Assembly: GCA_016722045.1 (NCBI GenBank)
Contig: JADKGY010000035.1
Location: forward strand, 124,001 to 188,000
Source: Candidatus Opimibacter skivensis
GTDB lineage: Bacteria; Bacteroidota; Bacteroidia; Chitinophagales; Saprospiraceae
Length of the DNA stretch: 64,000 nt
Reading direction: 5' to 3'
The position numbers and the translations under genes were made by a program. Positions 26,302 to 36,116 of the stretch are shown here, piece by piece. Numbering within the stretch: position 1 is the stretch's first letter; every line of letters starts with the position of its first letter. The notes under the pieces were generated by a model. It did no database searches. It had not been told where the DNA came from and saw nothing but the letters and a program-made list of their open reading frames with translations.

Positions 26302-27423
26302 TTAAGCCAGTTTTTTGATCGTTTCGACCAATTGGCTCCAGGAATATTTTTGTTTCTCGACACGAAGATGCGGAATAAAATAATCTTCACCGAGCTGGTA
26401 AAATCTCAGGATAGCATCCGCGATCGATTTGGGTTCAGGTTCGGCTACAAGACCGACTTTTTCATGGGGAACTAATGAGGGAAGTCCACCTACATTGGTG
26501 ACGATCATAGGCTTCTCAAAATGGTATGCTAAAGGTGTTACACCACTTTGTGTTGCATTCCGGTATGGTTGAATCACAGCATCCGCTGCACTGATATAAT
26601 ATTGGACTTCATGGTCCGGAATAAAAGCAGTGCGTAGTATCAACTGGTCTCTTATACCAAGCTTATCAATTTGCTCCTGATAAGATTTTTCATCTTCATA
26701 AAATTCACCGGCAACAAGCAATTTAATTCCAGCCTTTCTGATTCGATCATCACTCATTGCCTCAAACAGCAGATCAAGGCCTTTATATTTTCTGATAAAT
26801 CCAAAGAACAAAACAATGGGAATGTCTTTTTCAATATTCAATTTTTCTCTGGCCATATCTTTCGGTACGATTTCACCAAAATTATCATACAAGGGATGAG
26901 AAACCAATTGAGCAGGTTTTACTTTTTCAATCAGTCTTAAATCCTGCATGACTTTCTCACTCATCGTTATGAAAGCATCGATGGGCTTAATGAAATATTT
27001 GGTGAATGCACTGTCTCCCGGTCGTTTTTCATGGGGACTGATATTGTCCGCTATACATACAATCTTCGTGTGTTTATTTTTCCTAACCTTTCTCAAAATC
27101 GTTCCCAATGCAGGACCCATAAATGGAATCCAATATCGGACAACAATCACATCAGGCTTTTCTTTTCGTAGCCTGTTTCCTACCTTAATCCAGTTCAAAG
27201 GATTGACAGAATTAATCACTGTATGAACTTTGATATCATCTGTAGCCGGACCTGTTGCATACTGTGATGTGCCTGGAAAGAGAAATGAAGGGTATTGTAA
27301 TGAAAATGAATAAATAGAACATTCATCACCTTGTGCAATGAATTCTTTGGCGAGGCGATGATTGAAAGTGGCAAGACCTCCTCGAAGTGGGTGGGCGGGG
27401 CCGATGATAACTACTTTGTTCAT
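26302..27423 (-). CDS. GT-B glycosyltransferase (GT4-like)
   Basis: 373 residues from ATG 27423 (MNKVVIIGPAHPLRGG); the frame before it has no conservation-like features. N-terminal donor-side GG motif (PLRGGLATFN), C-terminal Rossmann half with IVLFFGFIRKYKGLDLLFEA, and the acceptor-side EX7E-like segment near RNATQSGVTPLAYHFEKP, as in GT4 enzymes. First gene of the heptose operon, so it probably transfers a heptose or a sugar of the same glycan; the donor cannot be read from sequence. Cytoplasmic or membrane-associated, no membrane segment. Confidence 0.85.
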   Translation of the reverse strand: MNKVVIIGPAHPLRGGLATFNHRLAKEFIAQGDECSIYSFSLQYPSFLFPGTSQYATGPATDDIKVHTVINSVNPLNWIKVGNRLRKEKPDVIVVRYWIPFMGPALGTILRKVRKNKHTKIVCIADNISPHEKRPGDSAFTKYFIKPIDAFITMSEKVMQDLRLIEKVKPAQLVSHPLYDNFGEIVPKDMAREKLNIEKDIPIVLFFGFIRKYKGLDLLFEAMSDDRIRKAGIKLLVAGEFYEDEKSYQEQIDKLGIRDQLILRTAFIPDHEVQYYISAADAVIQPYRNATQSGVTPLAYHFEKPMIVTNVGGLPSLVPHEKVGLVAEPEPKSIADAILRFYQLGEDYFIPHLRVEKQKYSWSQLVETIKKLA

Positions 27424-27695
27424 GAATGACAAAGTTAATTTCTTTTTCAAGGAGCCATTCAAAAAGAAGGACACGGATCTAAATGGAAAAATTATGATCT
27501 ATTTTTACAACCCCAAAGCTCTTAAATATTAATACAATTTTCTTTCACCATAGTAGTGAATAGATCTTATTTAATCTTAATTTTTCATAATTTATCTGCG
27601 TCCTATTTTAAAGTATAAGGTCCATTTTTATTATCCTCAACCCGTTCATTGATCTCAGTTAATAGTGATATTTTTATCCGCTCAATGGATAAAAT
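27424..27695. other. Divergent intergenic region with half-copy of AGGACGCGG-type repeat
   Basis: A degenerate minus-strand copy (ending CTGCGTCCT at 27604) of the element also present at 4611, 42817 and 50760. The region must hold promoters for the divergent glycosyltransferase and BNR genes, but no clear TAnnTTTG was found. No small gene is seen. Confidence 0.5.
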
Positions 27696-30600
27696 ATGAA
27701 ATGCAAGCTGCTCCTTCTTTGCCTACTTTTTTCGATTGGCCTTTTCGGTCAAGAGTATAATAAAGTAAACCCTGTCCCTGGCGAGTCATTGCCCGTGTGG
27801 GCTCAAATGATGTACGGCGACCACCCCAATATATGGCAAGTAGACGACCTGTATAGGATCTGGAGACAAACCCATCCTGACGAGAAAACTACGTACACTC
27901 AATATTATAAGAAATGGCGCCACGCTGTAGACCCTTTTATCAGCCTCCAGGGTTTTGAAAAAAGACCAACTGCTGCAGAAACAAAGGAATTTTATACAAG
28001 ACTTGAAAATCTCAAAAAGAAAAATCTCCTGGGCACCTCATCACGTGGTCAAAACCAATGGACAAATATCGGACCATTCGAAACATTTAATACAAACACC
28101 GGCCCTAACCCATTTGCCAAATCTTCACAAGCGAATATCTATTGCCTTGATCAATCTCTTTCAAACCCTGACGTACTTTATGTAGGTACTGAAGGATCAG
28201 AAATTTTCAAAAGTACAGATCACGGACTCAACTGGTCATGTGTGTCCAGAGCAATCAATATTTCTGCAGTGACGGCGATCGAAATCAATCCAACAAATCC
28301 CGATATCGTTTTTGCCGGTGAAAACACCAATATCTGGAAAACGGAAGATGGAGGTAAGAACTGGAATCTTGTGCTCACTGATCCGAATATGTATCCAAAT
28401 GAAATTCTGATCAATCCGGCCAATGATTCAATCGTTCTGGCTGCTACTCAAAATGGATTATATCGGAGTACTGATGGTGGCACAATCTGGACAAGATTAT
28501 TACCTGAACCATGCTATGATGTGGAATGGAAAACAGATGATCCTACAGTTGCATTTTTAGTTCGCAATGATCCTGCACAATTGATATGCAGATTCTATAA
28601 ATCAAATGATTCAGGTTTGACATGGACATTGAGAGACAACGGATGGTTCTTCTCAGATCTCGAAGGTCGTAATGACGGAGGCGCGAAGCTTGCAGTTAGC
28701 AAAGCTGATCCAAACAGAATCTACGCAGTATTAATCGGTGAAGCGAAAACGGATGATGCAGGTTTCATCGGCATATATCGCTCAGATGATGCGGGAGAAT
28801 CATGGACCTTACCCAATCCTCCAGCAGGTGGCCCGTGGGATGAAACGAATCATCCTGACATGGCTACGATCGGTCACACTGGCGGATACCATCAGGGCTT
28901 TTACAATTTAGGTTTCGATGTATCAGATACGAATCCTGATGATTTGCTTGTTGGATTTGTTAGCCTGTGGTATTCGACGAATGGCGCGATTTCATTCACG
29001 TGCTTCGGTGGCTATTGTGGCAATCCATTTAATTATGTGCATCCCGATTGCCAGGACATTGAGATCAATGGTGATGATGTGTGGATGACAAGTGATGGTG
29101 GTGTTGAATATTCAAATGATTTTTTCGCAACACACTATGCACGCAACAGAGGTATCACAGGTTCGGACTTTTGGGGTTTTGGTACAGGATGGAACGATGA
29201 TCTTTTTGTAGGCGGACGATATCACAATGGAAACACGGGCTGGTATGAAAACTGGTTGCCGGGTGAATGCCTGAGTCTTGGCGGAGGTGAAGCTTCTACA
29301 GGCTATGTCAATCCCGGTGAAGGACGAAAAACATATTATTCTGACATCGGTGGTGTCATTCTGCCTGAAGAAGAAAATGGATATGCCGAATATTTTCAAA
29401 TCGGAAAAACACCGAATGAAAGTTATTATGATGCAGAGAGTGGTGAGATGGAATGGGATCCCCGATCATGGAATACATTCTATGTGACGAATGACAATAA
29501 ATTGTGGATCACTACAGATGGCGGAAAAAATTGGGATATCAAACATGAATTTGGAACAGACATAACTGCACGCGCGATGAGTTTTGAAATCAGTCGTAGT
29601 GATCCAAAAGTGATGTATGTATTTCAGCGTGCCTCTTATACATGGGATACAGGTTTGCTATGGAAAACAACAGATGGTGGAGATACTTGGAATCAATTGC
29701 CCTTGCCTCCGGGATATGCAAGACGGGTAGTTCTTGCATTAAGTCCTGAAAATGAAAACCAATGTTGGTTAGCTTATCCGGATGGAAATGATAATGAGAA
29801 AATCTATTTCACAAATAATAGAGGTGAAAGCTGGCAAAATCTGACCACATCTGCATTAGATGGTGAACACATCACTTATATCCTTGCTCAGGGCGGCACA
29901 GATGGTGGAATTTATCTGGGTACATTCCGTACGATTTGGTTTAAGGATAATACAATGGCTGACTGGACTCCATACAATGATGGATTGCCTGTTCAGATTT
30001 CAACATGCATCCTTCGTCCTTTTTATCGCGATGGAAAAATCAGATTAGGCGCCTATGGAAAAGGAATATGGGAAGCACCATTTGCAGTTCCATCAAAACC
30101 TTTAGCGCAACCTATGGTCAATAAAAGATTGTCGTCATGTCCCGGTGATACTATTGAATTTGATGATTATTCGATGCTCTCTCATGCAGGAGCGACATGG
30201 CAGTGGGAATTTCCCGGTGGAGAACCTTCAACATCCAATGTGCGAAATCCTAAAGTCATCTATCATCAATCAGGCAAATACGATGTGACGCTCACCGTTA
30301 CAAATCCAAATGGCACATCTACAAAGACAATTCCGGAGATGGTAGAAATTCAGTCTCCAGAAATAAATGAACTTCCTCCCTTGATTGATTTTTCAACTAC
30401 AGATTATTTTACTATTGTCAATCCGGATGATACGATCACCTGGGAACCTGTCCGGTTAACTTCCTGTAATCCTGCTGGCGACACAGCCTACTACGTCCAC
30501 AATTATATCTATGGCAGTTATGGTCAGGATGAATTGGTACTTCCGGTTAATATGGATCTGACGAAGGCTATAAATCCTTCTCTAAGTTTTGATGTAGCGT

Positions 30601-31187
30601 ATGCACCGTATTTCGATGGCAATTATTTTATTGATTCTCTTCTCGTCAAGCTGACTAATAATTGTGGTAAATCTTATCATGTTATATTCAGAAGTGGCGG
30701 TGCTGAACTGAGTACGACTGCAAGTGGAATTGGCACAGATAGTCTTTATGAATATGAAGAGTTTTCTCCACAGAATTGTGAAGAATGGCGGCACGTCACA
30801 CTTGATCTATCAGCGTATGCAGGTCAGTATGTGACCATTTCTTTTCTGAATAAATCAGGATATGGAAATAATATGTACCTGGATAATATCCTGTTGGAAG
30901 ACACACCATTGTCAATCGGAAACCCAACTAAAACATTAAAATTCCGTTTGCACCCAAATCCTACAAAAGACAATATCGAATTGTCAGGAGAATCATTATC
31001 GGATCAAAATATAAGATTACAGATCTTTTCTGTTTCTGGTCTATTGATGTCTGAGCAGAAAGTGAATGTACCTTCTGGCTCATGGAGTGAGTACATGGAT
31101 CTTAATAATTTTCCTGCAGGAACCTACCTGATCAAAGTTACTTCTGATCAGAAGGTATTATGGACACATACTTTGATTAAATTGTAA
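27696..31187 (+). CDS. Secreted BNR/sortilin-like propeller protein with PKD and type IX sorting domains
   Basis: Signal peptide (LLLLCLLFSIGLFGQ). Residues about 110-800 hold many BNR/Asp-box blades (STDHGLNWS, TEDGGKNWN, STDGGTIWT, SDDAGESWT, TTDGGKNWD, TTDGGDTWN), a sortilin/VPS10-type or glycosidase-like propeller. A PKD domain follows (about 810-890; WQWEFPGG), then a beta-sandwich (about 900-1070; ends LDNILLED). The last about 80 residues are a Por sorting domain (FRLHPNPTKDNIELSG, ending HTLIKL). It is therefore exported by the type IX system. No catalytic residues are evident; a surface-bound binding or degradation protein is likely. Confidence 0.9.
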   Translation: MKCKLLLLCLLFSIGLFGQEYNKVNPVPGESLPVWAQMMYGDHPNIWQVDDLYRIWRQTHPDEKTTYTQYYKKWRHAVDPFISLQGFEKRPTAAETKEFYTRLENLKKKNLLGTSSRGQNQWTNIGPFETFNTNTGPNPFAKSSQANIYCLDQSLSNPDVLYVGTEGSEIFKSTDHGLNWSCVSRAINISAVTAIEINPTNPDIVFAGENTNIWKTEDGGKNWNLVLTDPNMYPNEILINPANDSIVLAATQNGLYRSTDGGTIWTRLLPEPCYDVEWKTDDPTVAFLVRNDPAQLICRFYKSNDSGLTWTLRDNGWFFSDLEGRNDGGAKLAVSKADPNRIYAVLIGEAKTDDAGFIGIYRSDDAGESWTLPNPPAGGPWDETNHPDMATIGHTGGYHQGFYNLGFDVSDTNPDDLLVGFVSLWYSTNGAISFTCFGGYCGNPFNYVHPDCQDIEINGDDVWMTSDGGVEYSNDFFATHYARNRGITGSDFWGFGTGWNDDLFVGGRYHNGNTGWYENWLPGECLSLGGGEASTGYVNPGEGRKTYYSDIGGVILPEEENGYAEYFQIGKTPNESYYDAESGEMEWDPRSWNTFYVTNDNKLWITTDGGKNWDIKHEFGTDITARAMSFEISRSDPKVMYVFQRASYTWDTGLLWKTTDGGDTWNQLPLPPGYARRVVLALSPENENQCWLAYPDGNDNEKIYFTNNRGESWQNLTTSALDGEHITYILAQGGTDGGIYLGTFRTIWFKDNTMADWTPYNDGLPVQISTCILRPFYRDGKIRLGAYGKGIWEAPFAVPSKPLAQPMVNKRLSSCPGDTIEFDDYSMLSHAGATWQWEFPGGEPSTSNVRNPKVIYHQSGKYDVTLTVTNPNGTSTKTIPEMVEIQSPEINELPPLIDFSTTDYFTIVNPDDTITWEPVRLTSCNPAGDTAYYVHNYIYGSYGQDELVLPVNMDLTKAINPSLSFDVAYAPYFDGNYFIDSLLVKLTNNCGKSYHVIFRSGGAELSTTASGIGTDSLYEYEEFSPQNCEEWRHVTLDLSAYAGQYVTISFLNKSGYGNNMYLDNILLEDTPLSIGNPTKTLKFRLHPNPTKDNIELSGESLSDQNIRLQIFSVSGLLMSEQKVNVPSGSWSEYMDLNNFPAGTYLIKVTSDQKVLWTHTLIKL

Positions 31188-31228
31188 ATAACAATTCATT
31201 TTTTACGCTATGCATAAAACTTACAAAT

Positions 31229-31825
31229 ATGAAATCAGTGTTATTTTCTTTATTAATTGTCTTTAGCATTGCATGTAGCAAAGAAGATCAACGATCCTAC
31301 CCTATTGTTTACAATTTCTATCAAAAAGATCAAACAGATATAGGTCAATACCTGATCACTAATAATCATCGGCTTATCCCTTTATCTCCAGCCATTGGAA
31401 ATTTTGGATTTTACAAAGCTGACCTGATTGAACAAATTAATGAATTAACCAAGATAGCCTTTGACGTAAGAGACATCACATTATTAAGCAAAGACTCACT
31501 CAACATCCACTTCTTCACTGATGATGAAGAATTTAATGCTGTCCTTGGGTACACAATAATCAATGAAGAAATCCGAATTGACTCAAGCGAGGAAGGGTTA
31601 TTAACTTTTGACAAAAACAAGGACCAATTTATTGTTTGCTGGTCAGCAACATTTCCTATATCAGGACCAAATGCAATACTTCCGTCATCGATATACAATT
31701 CTTACAATGATCGATGCCTTTTTGGATATTCAAATGAAGATTACGCTCAGCGATTATTGGATAGCCTGAACTATCAACCCTTTGACACTATAGGAGTGAT
31801 ATTGACAAAAATATATTATCAATAA
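31229..31825 (+). CDS. Small lipoprotein, unknown
   Basis: 198 residues. Signal peptide MKSVLFSLLIVFSIACS ends in a lipobox (SIAC). The rest is soluble and acidic with no motif I know. It is 41 bp after the BNR gene and may be co-transcribed. Envelope-anchored, function unknown. Confidence 0.7.
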   Translation: MKSVLFSLLIVFSIACSKEDQRSYPIVYNFYQKDQTDIGQYLITNNHRLIPLSPAIGNFGFYKADLIEQINELTKIAFDVRDITLLSKDSLNIHFFTDDEEFNAVLGYTIINEEIRIDSSEEGLLTFDKNKDQFIVCWSATFPISGPNAILPSSIYNSYNDRCLFGYSNEDYAQRLLDSLNYQPFDTIGVILTKIYYQ

Positions 31826-32307
31826 AGATAAAGGCGCTTTCTTAGACAACAGATATTGCTATTCAAATATGCCGCTCCTACGGAGCTCAAAATCTTATTT
31901 TCTAATAATCCTACAGATATTTCGCTCCTACGGAGCTATTGTAGTTGTCAGATTTCATTAGGTCAGTAAGTCGAACATATCCGTATCTCAGGGGGCCAAA
32001 GAGATAGTTGAACTCTCAAAGATTGACGTTGATGAATAATCGATTGGAAAGAAATTTTAAGCTCCGTAGGAGCGTAATATCTGTAACAACCAACATCTAA
32101 ATCCCTCTTTAGCTCCGTAGGAGCGTAATATCTGTAACAACCAACATCTAAATCCCTCTTCAGCTCCGTAGGAGCGATATATCTGTAACAACCAATCCCA
32201 AAAATCTTTCCCAAGCTCCGTAGGCGGTGTGCTGAGCGCTAGTCGAAGTAAGTGACATATTTACCCACCTCTATGAAGGAAATACATCAAATCATGAAAA
32301 TCGATGT
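31826..32307. repeat. GCTCCGTAGGAGC palindromic repeats, including three 51-bp tandem copies
   Basis: The palindrome AGCTCCGTAGGAGCG (or its reverse) occurs near 31871, 31925, 32060, 32111 and 32162, with a broken copy at about 32214. The copies at 32060, 32111 and 32162 are direct repeats with a 51-bp period. The last broken copy runs into a CGGTGTGCTGAGCG...TCGAAGTA sequence typical of another dispersed Bacteroidota repeat. The open frame translating this as repeated C-Y-R-Y-x-A-P-T-E-L-K is an artefact. No gene is seen. Confidence 0.85.
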
Positions 32308-33714
32308 TTAGACGCTCACACTCTTTTTCCTCATCACCGCCATATAATAAATCGGTATGCCTATCAGCGTGATGATCAACCCCGGCCACGTAAACTGTGG
32401 CTTATATATTATCAACAAAATACAAAACGAAATCCCCATCACTATATAAATAGCAGGTAAAAACGGATATCCAAATGCCTTATAAGGTCGCTCTATCTCA
32501 GGTCTCTTCTTCCGGAGAATAAATATTCCTACAATCGTCAACACATAAAAAATCACAACGACGAATGAGACCATATCCAGCAACTGCCCATACCTGCCGC
32601 TGATACTCCATAGACAAGCGATTATTCCCTGCACCCATAAGGACCATGCCGGCACAGCAAAACGACTCAGCTCGCCGGCAGGTTTAAAAAACAAGCCATC
32701 TTTCGCCATTGTATAATAGACTCTTGCGCCTGCCAGTATCAGACCATTGTTGCATCCAAATGTGGAAACCATGATCATGAGGGCGATGATGATTGTGCCC
32801 ACATTACCAAATATCACATGAGAAGCCGCAACAGCCACTCTGTCTTTTTCTGCTCCGGCTATAGCCTCCATCGGCAAAACAGCGGTGTACATAAAATTTG
32901 TTGAAACATAAATGATGGTCACGATCAATGTGCCTAAGAAAAGAGCCAATCCAATATTCCGATGAGGATTCTTTATCTCACCTGCTATGAAGGTCACATT
33001 GTTCCATGCATCACTGCTGAATATAGAACCCACCATAGCGGCAGCAATCGCACCGAGAGCCGCAGCAAGTGCATAATTCTCAGTACTGCCCAAAGCATGA
33101 AGATTCCACGCATCTGACCAATTCGCTTTCCACACATCACCTTTGAACATGATGAATCCGAACACGATAAGGCCGAACAAACTAGCCAGCTTTGTGACCG
33201 TAAATGAGGTCTGAATAATCTTACCACTTCTGATCCCTCTGGTATTGATGAAGGTCAAAAAAAGTATAAGTACAATAGCCACTAATTGTGCAGGCGATAT
33301 TTTGAGAAAACCAAGATCAAGAGCTATTAAATCTTCGCTCACGGAAGGAACCAGATAAGCAAGGAATTTTGCAAATGCAACGCCTACTGCTGCAATAGTC
33401 GCTGTCTGGATGATCGCGAAAAAACTCCATCCATACAGGAAGGCGATCAACGGATTGAAGGCTTCCTTGAGATACACATATTGACCTCCGGCTTTTGGAT
33501 ACATTCCACTCAACTCACCATAACTGACTGCAGCCGTAATGGTCATAAATCCAGTGATCAGCCATGCGATGATCAACCACCCCGCACTCCCGACATTGCG
33601 CGTCATGTCTGCACTCACGATGAAGATCCCGGAACCAATCATAGATCCGGCCACAATCATCGTAGCATCCATCAGGGTGAGTGATCGTTTAAATGTTGTT
33701 TCGAGTTCGGCCAT
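32308..33714 (-). CDS. APC-superfamily amino acid permease
   Basis: 468 residues with about 12 hydrophobic helices. Helix 1 carries the substrate-binding GSMIGSGIFIV signature, followed by GWLIIAWLITGFMTITAAVSYGEL and PKAGGQYVYLKEAF, all characteristic of the APC/LAT-type transporters. The inner-membrane location is certain from composition; the transported amino acid is not. Stands alone; the neighbour at 33752 is 37 bp upstream on the same strand. Confidence 0.9.
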   Translation of the reverse strand: MAELETTFKRSLTLMDATMIVAGSMIGSGIFIVSADMTRNVGSAGWLIIAWLITGFMTITAAVSYGELSGMYPKAGGQYVYLKEAFNPLIAFLYGWSFFAIIQTATIAAVGVAFAKFLAYLVPSVSEDLIALDLGFLKISPAQLVAIVLILFLTFINTRGIRSGKIIQTSFTVTKLASLFGLIVFGFIMFKGDVWKANWSDAWNLHALGSTENYALAAALGAIAAAMVGSIFSSDAWNNVTFIAGEIKNPHRNIGLALFLGTLIVTIIYVSTNFMYTAVLPMEAIAGAEKDRVAVAASHVIFGNVGTIIIALMIMVSTFGCNNGLILAGARVYYTMAKDGLFFKPAGELSRFAVPAWSLWVQGIIACLWSISGRYGQLLDMVSFVVVIFYVLTIVGIFILRKKRPEIERPYKAFGYPFLPAIYIVMGISFCILLIIYKPQFTWPGLIITLIGIPIYYMAVMRKKSVSV

Positions 33715-33751
33715 AAGGGAGATTTTGATTCAAGATAGAAAAAATCTGAAA

Positions 33752-34372
33752 TCAGGAAATCTTCCTCTTCACCGCATACCAAATATTATAGAGAACAAGC
33801 AATGGAATTTGAATAATAGACACCAAAGAATACAAACCCCCAAATATCAAAAACAAACCAAGATTGAATAAATCCTTTACGCTTGCTTTCGATTCCATTG
33901 AAACCTTATCCAGTCCAAGGGCTTGTTGAATATCGACGATGGACATCGTCATCACTGTTTCTGCCGGAATCGTATCATGATATAAATTTGATGTCCTGCG
34001 CCCTCTTGCATAAGCCTGAATAATTTTCCGGGGATTGATAAGGCATCCTAACACGACTCCACTCGTATCTATTATAAATGCTGCCCAATATTTACCGCAA
34101 CCCGATGCTATCTCCCATGCACTGATTTCACATTCACCAATAAAAGTTGCCGCTGAATACCCTGTCGCCAGATGATGGATATCATGCCATAGAACAGCTT
34201 TACGGCGTGCATCATAATTGGGCATAAAAAAATGAAAACGCTTATTGACTTCTATTCGCACGACAGGACTACTCAAGCCGCCATCGTCACCTAAATTATT
34301 TTTCTCATAAAATTTCGGCAATAATTCCGCAGGTGTCATCTTATTCGTATCACCGTCAAACTGAGCTTGCAT
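33752..34372 (-). CDS. Coq4-like protein with C-terminal membrane helix
   Basis: 206 residues. LWHDIHHLATGYSAATFIGECE matches the H-D-x-x-H...E zinc motif of Coq4-family proteins, with one residue more between His and Glu than in yeast Coq4. The C-terminus has a hydrophobic segment (LFLIFGGLYSLVSIIQIPLLVLYNIW). Coq4 organises ubiquinone synthesis, but Bacteroidota normally use menaquinone, so the role here is unknown. It overlaps the upstream MFS gene by 17 bp, indicating coupling. An alternative ATG lies 11 codons in. Confidence 0.65.
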   Translation of the reverse strand: MQAQFDGDTNKMTPAELLPKFYEKNNLGDDGGLSSPVVRIEVNKRFHFFMPNYDARRKAVLWHDIHHLATGYSAATFIGECEISAWEIASGCGKYWAAFIIDTSGVVLGCLINPRKIIQAYARGRRTSNLYHDTIPAETVMTMSIVDIQQALGLDKVSMESKASVKDLFNLGLFLIFGGLYSLVSIIQIPLLVLYNIWYAVKRKIS

Positions 34373-35537
34373 CTGCTTTTGTATTGGACATTAAAAAATA
34401 TACGATTACGCCTGCAGTTACAACAGCAGTTGAGACAAAAGCTGCTCCGGCTCCATACGAATACCAGATGAGCCCGGTAAGCGAACTCGCGATCAATGCG
34501 CAAATACTTTGAAATCCTGTATAAAATCCTATTGCTGTAGCGGTGTCTTTCACATCCGATATATTGCTGATCCACGCCTTCGCCACCCCTTCCGTACAGG
34601 CAGCATAGATTCCATACAAAAAGAAAAAAAGTATATACATATATGGACTTAATTCGAACGCCATACCAAAATAAACAATAGTAAACAGGCAAAGACCTAC
34701 AATAAACGTCCTTTTCATTCCTATACGATCCGCCAGGTGTCCAAGCGGAAAAGCGCTCAATGCATAAATGAGATTATAAAAAATATACACCCCTATCACG
34801 AGCGTATCGCTAAATCCGGCCTGCTTAGCTTTCAGTAGTAAGAATACATCCGAACTATTAAAAAGCGCAAAAACCAATATTCCAATCACGACTTTACGAT
34901 AGACCGGCGGGCTATCTTTCCAATAAATCAAAAAAGAAAAAAAAGAGGACGCCTTCTTTTCTTTAGCAACAGGTTTCTTTTTGTCCTTTAGTAAAAAAGA
35001 CGATGCTAATGCAAGTACACCAGGAATAAACGCAATCAAAAACATCTGACGGTATTGCTCAGGATAGAAATGCAGATATAATAAAGCTATCGCCGGACCT
35101 AGCACTGCACCAAGTGTATCCATGGAACGATGAAAACCAAATATCCTTCCCTTGGTCTCCGGAGTGGCTTCATCCGACAGTAATGCATCTCTTGCTCCTG
35201 TACGTATACCCTTTCCCAGGCGATCTATCGCACGGACAAAAAATATCCATACCGGGAATACAAACAATGCCATGAGTGGCTTCGAAATAGCACTAAGCCC
35301 ATAACCGAGCTGTACAAATGGTACCCGCTTACCTGTCTGATCCGAAATTTTACCAAAATAGCCTTTACTCAATCCGGCAAAGGCTTCAACAAATCCCTCC
35401 AGGATTCCGATCAGCACAATTGAAAAACCAATGCTCTTCAAATAAATAGGCATCACCGGATACAACATCTCGCTCGCCATGTCTGTGAACAGACTGACAA
35501 GTGAGAGGATCCAGATGGTGCGGGTTATATATTTCAA
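34356..35537 (-). CDS. MFS transporter
   Basis: About 12 hydrophobic helices; MASEMLYPVMPIYL near the N-terminus and DRLGKGIRTGARDALL in the loop between helices 2-3 and 4 are typical of drug/metabolite MFS carriers. The start is set at TTG 35537 (giving M-KYITRTIWILSL) because the open frame upstream, to a GTG at 35633, is translated heptamer repeat DNA. Co-transcribed with the Coq4-like gene. Substrate unknown. Confidence 0.85.
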   Translation of the reverse strand: MKYITRTIWILSLVSLFTDMASEMLYPVMPIYLKSIGFSIVLIGILEGFVEAFAGLSKGYFGKISDQTGKRVPFVQLGYGLSAISKPLMALFVFPVWIFFVRAIDRLGKGIRTGARDALLSDEATPETKGRIFGFHRSMDTLGAVLGPAIALLYLHFYPEQYRQMFLIAFIPGVLALASSFLLKDKKKPVAKEKKASSFFSFLIYWKDSPPVYRKVVIGILVFALFNSSDVFLLLKAKQAGFSDTLVIGVYIFYNLIYALSAFPLGHLADRIGMKRTFIVGLCLFTIVYFGMAFELSPYMYILFFFLYGIYAACTEGVAKAWISNISDVKDTATAIGFYTGFQSICALIASSLTGLIWYSYGAGAAFVSTAVVTAGVIVYFLMSNTKADASSV

Positions 35538-35541
35538 TTTT

Positions 35542-35676
35542 GGATTTTCGATTTTCGATTTTCGATTTTGAGGCAAGTTATTATTGAATAGTTCATTTAG
35601 TACCTTGCATTGCCAATATTTCTCACATCTCACATCTCACATCTCACATCTCACATCTCACATCTCACATCTCACG
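35542..35676. repeat. Two heptamer arrays upstream of the MFS gene
   Basis: TTTCGAT-type units lie at about 35542-35572. Eight contiguous TCTCACA units (last TCTCACG) occupy 35621-35676. On the minus strand the latter read TGTGAGA, each with a TGA. They lie 45 bp after the stop of the VOC gene (35721); the bases between are themselves a degenerate GCAGTAA/TCAGTAG heptamer series. Confidence 0.85.
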
Positions 35677-35720
35677 AAATGGATGAGCTAAGCTACTGAT
35701 TACTGCTAACTGAATACTGC

Positions 35721-36116
35721 TTACCTATTCACTGGTTGTATCATATCCCACAGATTACCATACAGATCTTTGAAAACAGCTACTGTGCCATAAGGCTCAA
35801 CGACAGGGTTCCTTATAAATTCAATATCATGCTCAATCATCTGATGATAATCCCTCCAGAAATTGTCTGTATGAAGAAATAAAAACACTCTACCTCCTGT
35901 TTGATTTCCTATACTTGCTTTCTGCTCATCACTCGATGCCTTTGCCAATAACAAATGACAACCATCACCTTCTCCAGGAGCTATAAGGACCCATCGCTTA
36001 TCCTCTGTCAGAATTGTGTCTTCTACCACATGGAAATTTAGTTTATCAACATAAAAACGAATGGCTTTGTCATAGTCATCCACAACCAGAGAAACATGTG
36101 CTATATGTCTTTTCAT
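35721..36116 (-). CDS. VOC/glyoxalase-family protein
   Basis: 131 residues from ATG 36116 (MKRHIAHVSLVVDDYDKAI); the upstream extension to 36218 is not family-like. Two beta-alpha-beta-beta-beta modules of the vicinal-oxygen-chelate fold: His at HVSLVV, and Glu/Asp near VEPYGTVAVFKDLYGNLWDMIQP. Related proteins are glyoxalase, bleomycin-resistance and dioxygenase relatives; substrate undetermined. Confidence 0.85.
   Translation of the reverse strand: MKRHIAHVSLVVDDYDKAIRFYVDKLNFHVVEDTILTEDKRWVLIAPGEGDGCHLLLAKASSDEQKASIGNQTGGRVFLFLHTDNFWRDYHQMIEHDIEFIRNPVVEPYGTVAVFKDLYGNLWDMIQPVNR

Noticed and set aside
32060..32213. CRISPR-like array
   Set aside because: The repeats are 51 bp apart with almost identical spacers and short palindromes; no cas genes are present.
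31963..32214. Minus-strand open frame with repeated C-Y-R-Y-x-A-P-T-E-L-K
   Set aside because: It is a translation of the GCTCCGTAGGAGC palindromic repeats; periodicity is that of the DNA, with no start context or homology-like features.
34356..35633. Long N-terminal extension of the MFS transporter
   Set aside because: The first 32 codons are translated heptamer repeats starting at a GTG within the repeat; TTG 35537 gives a normal N-terminus.
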